From assembly GCF_017571465.1 (NCBI RefSeq), contig NZ_JAGETV010000017.1:1-51370 (forward strand): DNA of 51,370 nucleotides. Reading direction: 5' to 3'. The notes beneath the pieces are model-generated. The model did no database searches, had not been told where the DNA came from, and saw only the letters and a list, made by a program, of their open reading frames with translations. The position numbers were made by a program, and so were the translations under genes. Shown piece by piece: positions 21,784 through 28,318 of the stretch. Source of the DNA: Thiomicrorhabdus marina. Lineage in GTDB: Bacteria; Pseudomonadota; Gammaproteobacteria; Thiomicrospirales; Thiomicrospiraceae. Numbering within the stretch: position 1 is the first letter of the stretch; each line of letters opens with the position of its first letter.

Positions 21784-22547
21784 AACCGCTCCTGACAAAA
21801 CTGCTGAAAAACCGTGTTTAAAGCAGAAATTGATGAAGTTTTTATCATATCAGGCCTAATGGCTTCAAATTCAGCGAGTTTTCGCTCAATCCAAGCATTC
21901 AAAACCGGAATGGCGTTGCCATAAGCGATTTCCGACCTCTGCGTCTTTACCCACAGCAAATGCTCGACCGCTTCTTTAACGTTCTGTTCTGGTAAGCAAG
22001 CGTCGACCAGTTCCGAAAAACGCATCGGAATCGGCTTGGCAAACTGCAAAATCCACTCAATCGCTAACAGAGGGCGTAAGACGTACAGATATTTTTTTAA
22101 ACGTACCTGCTCACCTTTAAGGTATTCACGATAATTTCCTTTGGCCATGTGCAGATAGTGGTAGAACGTTTTTTGCGCTGAAAAATAGACTGGCATAAGT
22201 TCACGCATTGCGCGCACAAAATCATCATCTTGGCGATAAACAATAGGCGAGCTTAACCACTCCAATAGCACAGGGTTTGATTTGTAGAATAAATTCAGTG
22301 CTTTCTTTAAATCCCAACCGTTAATGTCTAAAAGATTATCAATCGGCAACTCAATGACATCTCTCTGTCGTTCGGCATCTAACTGCAAATACCAATCGCG
22401 CGGATGAACATAGATAAAACGCACATCAAAATCACTGTCCGGAGATTCAAAGCCCCAAGCCCGCGAACCCGATTCACAGGCATACAAAATCTTGACCTGA
22501 AATTGCGCTTCGATTTGTGCAAGTTGTTGATGAATAGTGGCTTTCAT
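21780..22547 (-). CDS. RlaP/YcgL-type predicted nucleotidyltransferase
   Basis: The 255-residue protein has a polymerase-beta-type nucleotidyltransferase core: Gly27-Ser28, ten residues, then Asp39-x-Asp41 in SGSRAWGFESPDSDFDVRF. The GSRAWG...SDFDVRFIY form is that of the COG3541 / RlaP (RNA-ligase-associated polymerase) family. Such enzymes are thought to add nucleotides or repair RNA ends; no RNA ligase gene is visible nearby, and the substrate here is unknown. It overlaps the small membrane-protein gene by ATGA and lies 21 bases after the DUF2442 gene. Confidence 0.8.
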   Translation of the reverse strand: MKATIHQQLAQIEAQFQVKILYACESGSRAWGFESPDSDFDVRFIYVHPRDWYLQLDAERQRDVIELPIDNLLDINGWDLKKALNLFYKSNPVLLEWLSSPIVYRQDDDFVRAMRELMPVYFSAQKTFYHYLHMAKGNYREYLKGEQVRLKKYLYVLRPLLAIEWILQFAKPIPMRFSELVDACLPEQNVKEAVEHLLWVKTQRSEIAYGNAIPVLNAWIERKLAEFEAIRPDMIKTSSISALNTVFQQFCQERL

Positions 22548-22568
22548 TGGCTGATACGGGATAAAAGC

Positions 22569-22805
22569 TTATGCTGCAACACTATCCAAATAGAGTGTTT
22601 CGGGGGCGATATCAATCTCATTAGGCCAGCACAAAGTGCCATACTCAATCTTGGCTTGTTTGAAGTAGTGATAATCCTTTAGTACTTCAAATGGCTTTTC
22701 ATTAAAAATGGTTGCGCAGTCAAAAATTTTTTGCTCATTATTTTCAAAAGTTAATTTAAGTTTATAGTCCTCTAAAAACTCAAACTCGATAATATCCAGC
22801 AACAT
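22569..22805 (-). CDS. DUF2442-family protein
   Basis: A 78-residue protein rich in aromatic and acidic residues. The layout IIEFEFLEDYKLKLTFENNE, then IFNEKPFEVLKDYHYFKQ and GTLCWPNEIDIAPETLY matches the DUF2442 family. These are commonly found directly beside DUF4160 proteins, as here (21-base gap), and the pair is often listed as a putative toxin-antitoxin module; its biochemistry is not established to my knowledge. Confidence 0.75.
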   Translation of the reverse strand: MLLDIIEFEFLEDYKLKLTFENNEQKIFDCATIFNEKPFEVLKDYHYFKQAKIEYGTLCWPNEIDIAPETLYLDSVAA

Positions 22806-22826
22806 AACGCCTCCAAAAAAGTGGAT

Positions 22827-23096
22827 TTATTTTAAAGGATCAATTTTATAAATTGGCTCACCAATAATTGCCAAATCCCAGTCTGCCATCAGTTCATCAG
22901 CGTGTATCTCAATCCATGCTTGTGTGAGACGTAACTGTTTTCTCGGCAATTCGCCTTCGATTAACTCGCCATCAGGAATAGAAATCACCGCTTTTGCATC
23001 TTGATAACGAACGTGAATATGGGGCAAATTATGTTGTTTATTATCTTTATAAAACATCATCACCACAATTCCGTAAAACATACTAATGGTTGGCAT
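22827..23096 (-). CDS. DUF4160-family protein
   Basis: An 89-residue protein. MPTISMFYGIVVMMFYKDN and HNLPHIHVRYQDAKAVISI are the hallmark of DUF4160, including the PHIH pair of histidines; the tail LTQAWIEIHADELMADWDL is also typical. It lies 12 bases after the restriction-modification gene and 21 before the DUF2442 gene. Together these two may form a small addiction unit inside the cluster; that function is inferred from family habit. Confidence 0.78.
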   Translation of the reverse strand: MPTISMFYGIVVMMFYKDNKQHNLPHIHVRYQDAKAVISIPDGELIEGELPRKQLRLTQAWIEIHADELMADWDLAIIGEPIYKIDPLK

Positions 23097-23108
23097 TGCT
23101 ACAGCTCC

Positions 23109-25865
23109 TTAATGTGATTCAGAAAGTTTACTATACATCTCAAACAGGTGGTTGACCCGTTCCAGTGGGGTTTTGAAGGTTTTGCCTTCTGGGTGGTAGA
23201 GTTTATCGACGGCTTTGTCTAGCGCTTGGTGGGCTTTGCGCAGGGAAGGCGGCATTAGGTTGGGATCGTACAGGTCGGCAAGGCTGGTTTCGCGGTCTTT
23301 GGCAAATTCTGCCTCGCGCGCATCAAGGATTTGTTGCGCCAGTTTTTCGATTTGTGCTTTTTGTTGGTCATCGGTTTGCGGCCAAGGGAAATTGTTATAA
23401 ACCAGTTTGGCGGAATACTGATAATCGCTTTTTAAACGGCCGGTAACGGTTCGTACCCAATCCATATGCATTTCAGAATTTAATATTCCAAACTCAAAAA
23501 GTGTGGCATTGGGTACCATCTGAACTTTATTGCTAGGAATAATTGAATTGTCCATAAAAGCCATTGGGATATATAAACGTCTCTCGGAAGACACTTCTGG
23601 TATAGCGATTAATGAGTTGTAACGATGGGACTCCCTGAATAACCAAGGTGTTGAAGATTTTTCCTGCGTCCCTTTATCGGGGCTTGCTAGGCGCATTTGT
23701 TTGACCCCTTCAAATCGGCTGTTAATCTCAGGTAATAAGTTTAACTCACGAAGCTCTTTGGTCGTTGCATCAGGAAGCCATAGGCAATAGCGTTTAATAT
23801 TATTGATAAATTCCCTGCCGCCAACAATTTGTTTAATCCATTTGGTCAATTGCGGATACTTGGAAACCAATTCACGAAATTCTGGTTCATTCATCAAAAG
23901 GTTTCCTCCATCTAAAGGCATATTCCCTTTCGACATTTTTGGAACATCACCTAAAGGTTTTGAACGGTTTGCAATAACAATATTTGCGGCATCAATCAGG
24001 TAAGGATTGATATTGCTGATTTGTATTTCCACTGGCGCGCCTTTGATATCGGGATAATCAAACAGCACTTTGTTTTCGGGTTTGGTGGCTTGTTGGCCGC
24101 TAAAACCAATAATGACGCAGTGCACAGCGGCTTTGCCACTGGCTTCGTTATTCCATTGAAAGGTGCGGTGCGCAAAATCAACCTTAATGCCCAAGTCTAA
24201 AATCGGTTGCCAAAGGGTCGCAACCTGTTCGCCCATGGTAATCGAATTGGTGGACACCAAAGCGCAATGGGTGGTGGACGTTTGGACAAATTGTGCCGCT
24301 TTATAAAACCAGTTAGAAACAAAATCGAGTTGTTTCGAATTTTTGATTTTGCCGAAAATTTGGCTCTGTAATTCACGCTGTGTTGGGGTTTGATATTTGG
24401 AACCCACAAACGGCGGATTGCCAATGAGGTAATTCAGGTTTTCGGCGTCAATAACGTCATTCCAGTCGCGTTCGAGTGCATTGGCGTGATGAACCTGGGC
24501 ATGTTCTTTGAGCGGCAGCAAATCCGGTTCATGTCCAAAGCGTTTGGCAAATTCCACATTCATTTGGTGTTGCGTCAGCCACATCGCGACTTCGGCGATG
24601 CGTGCTGGCCATTCATCGATTTCAATGCCGTAAAAGTTATTGAGCGGAATCGCAGGTTCAATCTCTAAACCGACTTGAAATTGCGCGTCTTCAGCGTGTT
24701 GTGCTTGTAAGATTTCCAGCTCTAAACGGCGCAGCTCGCGGTAGGTAATAATCAAGAAGTTGCCACAACCGCAGGCTGGATCCATAAAGGTTAGGTGGCG
24801 GATTTTGTCTGTCAATGCTTGCAGTTTGCTGTTGCGAGATTTGTCGCTTTTGACTTTTAAAGCGGCGTTAAATTCACTTTTTAGGGCGTTTAAAAACAGC
24901 GGTTCAATGGTTTTAAGAATGTTCTCTTCGCTGGTGTAATGCGCGCCAAGATTGCGGCGGGCGGTTTTGTCCATAATTGATTGGAACAGACTGCCGAAAA
25001 TCGCCGGACTAATGTCTTTCCAGTTAAACAGACAGCATTCGATTAATTGCTCGCGCATGCCGACGCTAAAGCTTGGCATGTCGATGCGTTCTTTAAACAG
25101 GTGGCCGTTGACGTAAGGAAAGGCTTGCAGCTCGGGAATCAGGTTTTTATTGCGGTTTTCCGGCGGTTTGTCGAGAACTTGAAATAGTTTATGCAGATGC
25201 ATTTCGGTATCAAAACCGCTTTCGTCGGTAAATTGCAGCAGATATTGGGTGAACTGGTGGCGGTTAAAGACGCCGGTATCTTCGGCAAACAGACAGAACA
25301 GCACGCGCACCATAAATACTTGCAGTTCGTGACCGCTAAAACCACTTTGGTCGAGTGCGTCGTGCAAATCACCCAGTAGGTCGGCGGCTTGTAAGTTGAG
25401 TTCGACTTCGGAAATTTCTTGTACTTTCTGCCCGACCATAAAATCGAAAAGGTGCAGATTATCGACCAAATCGGCCAATTGGAAGGAGTAGTCTTTTTGG
25501 TCGTCCAAATCGTATAGACGGAAGGTGTCGAGATCGCACGTTAATACATAGCGCGGCAGATCTTGGTCTTTTAGACCTTTAAAGTAATTTAATCCTTGGT
25601 GGTAGGCTTTATCGAGGTTTTGTCCGGTCGATTTCATCTCCACCAACAGCACGCCCGGCCAAAACAGGTCGATACGTTTGGTGCCGCTGGTTTCATCGAT
25701 TTTTACCGGTAATTCAAAACTGGCAACGCGACGGCGACTAACGCCGAAAATAGCAAAAAAATCGTTTAGAAAACTTTGCGATTCGGCGTTTTCTTTAACC
25801 GCCTCGGCGTAATCAAGACTGAATTGGTGAGCGTTGTTGCGAATGTTTTGTAGAGATAGAGCCAT
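23109..25865 (-). CDS. MmeI-like single-chain (type IIL) restriction-modification enzyme
   Basis: A 918-residue protein that should cleave and protect DNA by itself. The N-terminal nuclease site is Asp66, nine residues, Glu76-x-Lys78 (DLFWPGVLLVEMKS), the same spacing as in MmeI. A helical linker follows, LGAHYTSEENI is at about 306-316, then SAM motif I MDPACGCGNFL (361-371) and catalytic NPPF (483-486). The region from about 600 to 830 should be the target-recognition domain, with a helical tail. No specificity can be read. First gene of the seven-gene cluster, ATG 25865; all motifs appear intact, so it is probably active. Confidence 0.92.
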   Translation of the reverse strand: MALSLQNIRNNAHQFSLDYAEAVKENAESQSFLNDFFAIFGVSRRRVASFELPVKIDETSGTKRIDLFWPGVLLVEMKSTGQNLDKAYHQGLNYFKGLKDQDLPRYVLTCDLDTFRLYDLDDQKDYSFQLADLVDNLHLFDFMVGQKVQEISEVELNLQAADLLGDLHDALDQSGFSGHELQVFMVRVLFCLFAEDTGVFNRHQFTQYLLQFTDESGFDTEMHLHKLFQVLDKPPENRNKNLIPELQAFPYVNGHLFKERIDMPSFSVGMREQLIECCLFNWKDISPAIFGSLFQSIMDKTARRNLGAHYTSEENILKTIEPLFLNALKSEFNAALKVKSDKSRNSKLQALTDKIRHLTFMDPACGCGNFLIITYRELRRLELEILQAQHAEDAQFQVGLEIEPAIPLNNFYGIEIDEWPARIAEVAMWLTQHQMNVEFAKRFGHEPDLLPLKEHAQVHHANALERDWNDVIDAENLNYLIGNPPFVGSKYQTPTQRELQSQIFGKIKNSKQLDFVSNWFYKAAQFVQTSTTHCALVSTNSITMGEQVATLWQPILDLGIKVDFAHRTFQWNNEASGKAAVHCVIIGFSGQQATKPENKVLFDYPDIKGAPVEIQISNINPYLIDAANIVIANRSKPLGDVPKMSKGNMPLDGGNLLMNEPEFRELVSKYPQLTKWIKQIVGGREFINNIKRYCLWLPDATTKELRELNLLPEINSRFEGVKQMRLASPDKGTQEKSSTPWLFRESHRYNSLIAIPEVSSERRLYIPMAFMDNSIIPSNKVQMVPNATLFEFGILNSEMHMDWVRTVTGRLKSDYQYSAKLVYNNFPWPQTDDQQKAQIEKLAQQILDAREAEFAKDRETSLADLYDPNLMPPSLRKAHQALDKAVDKLYHPEGKTFKTPLERVNHLFEMYSKLSESH

Positions 25866-25935
25866 AACTTAACTTTAGGGATGTTTTTATGGCAGAAAGT
25901 TTAGCATTTTAAGCGATGTGGTAAATAGCAAATAG

Positions 25936-26439
25936 TTACTGCAACATCTGGCTTTTCGGCACCGACATATCTTTGCTTAGATCCCATTCGGCGTTTTCCA
26001 GTGCTTGGCTAATAATTTTCAAAAGTGGGCCGGTCAAATCGGCATGAAATGGTAATACCAAGCCTTTTCCTTTATTCGGCTCGAGTATAAAAACGGCCAG
26101 CTCCGGTTTGTTTAAATCTTGAAAGCGGATTTTAGCGAGCAGAACGGGATCTTCACCAAGCGGAAATTCTGGATTCTCTGGCGCTTGATAATCGCTTAGG
26201 TAATCACCGCTCTGTTGGCGTTCTTCTTTCTCAGCATCATTGTGTAAAGTGTTTTCATGATCAAATAAGTATTCGCCGCTTTTAGGATGCAGGCCATGTA
26301 GTGCCGGTAGCAAAAGTTGACAGAAACGACGAGTCACCCAAGTCAAATAAACATGGTCATTGAGGGTTTTAAATTTTAAGAGTATTCTGTCCTCAAGTGG
26401 TTGGTAAGTGGCTTGAATCTGATTTATTTGGTCGCTCAC
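25936..26439 (-). CDS. Conserved protein of unknown function
   Basis: About 167 residues, soluble and acidic (pieces: DHENTLHNDAEKEERQQSGD, LEPNKGKGLVLPFHADLTGP). I do not recognise a family. The frame is open from TTG 26454; GTG 26439 is also possible and I prefer it, weakly, because it shortens overlap with the divergent gene. It is separate from the restriction cluster (70-base gap) and is transcribed away from the barrel-protein gene that begins beside it. Confidence 0.6.
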   Translation of the reverse strand: MSDQINQIQATYQPLEDRILLKFKTLNDHVYLTWVTRRFCQLLLPALHGLHPKSGEYLFDHENTLHNDAEKEERQQSGDYLSDYQAPENPEFPLGEDPVLLAKIRFQDLNKPELAVFILEPNKGKGLVLPFHADLTGPLLKIISQALENAEWDLSKDMSVPKSQMLQ

Positions 26440-26474
26440 TGGCTCTGTCCGCAAAGTCTGTCTCGGGGGCGCTA

Positions 26475-27554
26475 TTGTATCAAACTGGATTGTTATTTCG
26501 GTCTTTTGCTGTGCTTTTGCTGTGTTTCACGGCAAATGCTTCTGCGTGGGCAGACCATGAGCTACAAGCTATAGAAGAGCAAGCAACGGAGCCGGATATT
26601 AAAGATCGTCAGGCGGTTGAGGATGATCTTAAGTATTTTTTGGAGCAGTTTCACGGCAAAGAGTTTGTTGACTGGATGAAAGGGCTAATCGGTCTTAAAT
26701 ATGAAGTGACCGACTATCTGGATGATGTAGGTGATAATGTCGATAAATTTCTTGGCGATGAGACGCTACAGGTAGAGCGTCGCGGCAGCGTTTTTAAACT
26801 GTATCTACCGTTTACCTATTATGATCGTGGCGTTTTGGAAAGCACGCCGAAATTCCGCGCTTATATCGATATGCCGCGCACTAAAAAACGGATGCGGCTG
26901 TTGATTTCTTCTTTTGATGAAACCAATCTGGATAATGCTGACGATTCTCTCAATGCTACGCCGAATCTTGGACAAGGCGGTTTGGATGATGACTCGGGTA
27001 CTTCGATTGCCGCGCAATATTTGTTGGATAGTCGTGAGAACCGTCTATTTCAATTTGACTTAGGGGCGAGGGTTTCCGGTCTTAAATTTAATCCTTATGC
27101 GCGCTTACGATTCCGTTATAAAACTAAATTCGATAACTTCGTGGTCAGTCGCAGTACACAAACATTGCTGTATGAGCGAATCCGCCATTGGGTATGGGAA
27201 ATGCGCCAGGATTTCGACTATCAGACTGCATCCAATCATCTGCTTCGTAGCGAAACTCGAGGCACTTGGCTGGTCGAAGATGAGCTGTATCAAATCCGTC
27301 AACGCGGTATTGTGTTCTTCCAGATTAATCAGCACCGAGTGCGTTCTTATTTTGCCGAAGGCTATTTTGACTATGATCGAAATGGTTTTTCTGCCCAGCA
27401 ATATGCACTCGGCATGAACTGGCGTGAAAAGCTCTATCAGGACTGGCTATTTGCGGAGATGGAACCACGTTTAAGTTGGTTTGCCGAGGATGATTTTGAT
27501 AGCACTCAATTCAGTATTCGCTTTATGCTGGAAATGCATTTCCGCAAGCACTGA
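26475..27554 (+). CDS. Predicted outer-membrane beta-barrel protein, unknown
   Basis: About 359 residues. A signal peptide fits MYQTGLLFRSFAVLLLCFTA followed by an Ala-rich cleavage site before ADHEL. A charged helical part (about 30-110) precedes a region of alternating aromatic and polar residues in many predicted strands (for example YARLRFRYKTKFDNFVV, FAEGYFDYDRNGFS) to the C-terminus, typical of a barrel. The frame is open from GTG 26397, but that start lies inside the divergent gene and would put 26 residues before the signal. I chose TTG 26475; TTG 26490 is possible. The start is uncertain. Confidence 0.62.
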   Translation: MYQTGLLFRSFAVLLLCFTANASAWADHELQAIEEQATEPDIKDRQAVEDDLKYFLEQFHGKEFVDWMKGLIGLKYEVTDYLDDVGDNVDKFLGDETLQVERRGSVFKLYLPFTYYDRGVLESTPKFRAYIDMPRTKKRMRLLISSFDETNLDNADDSLNATPNLGQGGLDDDSGTSIAAQYLLDSRENRLFQFDLGARVSGLKFNPYARLRFRYKTKFDNFVVSRSTQTLLYERIRHWVWEMRQDFDYQTASNHLLRSETRGTWLVEDELYQIRQRGIVFFQINQHRVRSYFAEGYFDYDRNGFSAQQYALGMNWREKLYQDWLFAEMEPRLSWFAEDDFDSTQFSIRFMLEMHFRKH

Positions 27555-27633
27555 ATGGTTTCGGTGCCTTGTAGGTTTAACAAATTTTGTTATTAAAAGC
27601 GGAAATTGTCACGGTTCATCAAATAAGAATGTA

Positions 27634-27670
27634 TCGGTCATTTCGAGGAGCAACGCGACGCGGCAATCTT
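27634..27670 (+). repeat. Short interspersed repeat, single half
   Basis: The stretch TCATTTCGAGGAGCAACGCG then ACGCGGCAATCTTTG resembles the widespread bacterial interspersed repeat of the GTCATTGCGAGGAGC...GCGAC...GGCAATC kind, which usually occurs as inverted pairs. Only one orientation is present here, in the 141-base gap between the barrel gene and the end of ubiC. Identification is by memory of the consensus, not by search. Confidence 0.55.
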
Positions 27671-27695
27671 TGTTAAGTGGGCAGCATTGAACTGA

Positions 27696-28310
27696 TTACG
27701 CGTCTTTTGGCGAGAGCAAGCCCGGCAAAAATACTTCCGTTAATAACAGCGGAGCGCCGCGCTCTTCAAATATTGAACGGCGTGCAAAGCCAGGTAATTT
27801 GCCGAGCATAGGGTTATTCATATGCGGCATTAAATGTGGCCAGTAATTCAGTGAGTCTTTGGAAAATTCAAAGCTGGAGCGTTTAACACTCGGCATTTCA
27901 AATAGCACTTCGCCGAGTGGTTTATTACCAAGTTTTTGTAGTTCCTGCCAAGGATTGTGCGGCCCCATCGCCGGAATCACCGTGCGCGCATAGACCCAGT
28001 GATTACCGTTACATTTCAACAATACACAACGTATCCAGACTTCTTCATCCATTGCCAAACCGAGCTTTTGCGCTTCGCTGACCAATGGCGCTTCAAAACA
28101 TTCCGAAAGCACCTGTACCTCCAGTTCCGGGCATAGATTTCTTAGTTTGGCGGTCAACGATGTTGGGGTTTTCAGCCAGTCATGAATCTTACGCGAGGGG
28201 GTGATGCGACTGAGCAGTCCGGCCGGTTTCCAAAACTGCGGACGGATTACCTTAACTTGGGCTTTTTCTTGAATTAGCGCTTTGATTTTGGCGAGTCGGT
28301 CAAGTGACAT
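27696..28310 (-). CDS. ubiC: Chorismate pyruvate-lyase UbiC
   Basis: UbiC splits chorismate into 4-hydroxybenzoate and pyruvate, the first committed step to ubiquinone. The 204-residue protein has the conserved HWVYARTVIP (104-113), LGNKPLGEVLF (127-137), FARRSIF (175-181) and the catalytic-glutamate motif LLTEVFLP with Glu192. It is longer than the E. coli enzyme (about 165) mainly at the N-terminus. It lies eight bases downstream of recG and away from ubiA. Confidence 0.93.
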   Translation of the reverse strand: MSLDRLAKIKALIQEKAQVKVIRPQFWKPAGLLSRITPSRKIHDWLKTPTSLTAKLRNLCPELEVQVLSECFEAPLVSEAQKLGLAMDEEVWIRCVLLKCNGNHWVYARTVIPAMGPHNPWQELQKLGNKPLGEVLFEMPSVKRSSFEFSKDSLNYWPHLMPHMNNPMLGKLPGFARRSIFEERGAPLLLTEVFLPGLLSPKDA

Positions 28311-28318
28311 GAAAAATC

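Noticed and set aside
26521-26540. parS-like half site TGTTTCACGGCAAA
   Set aside because: Only the left half matches; the right half is not GTGAAACA.
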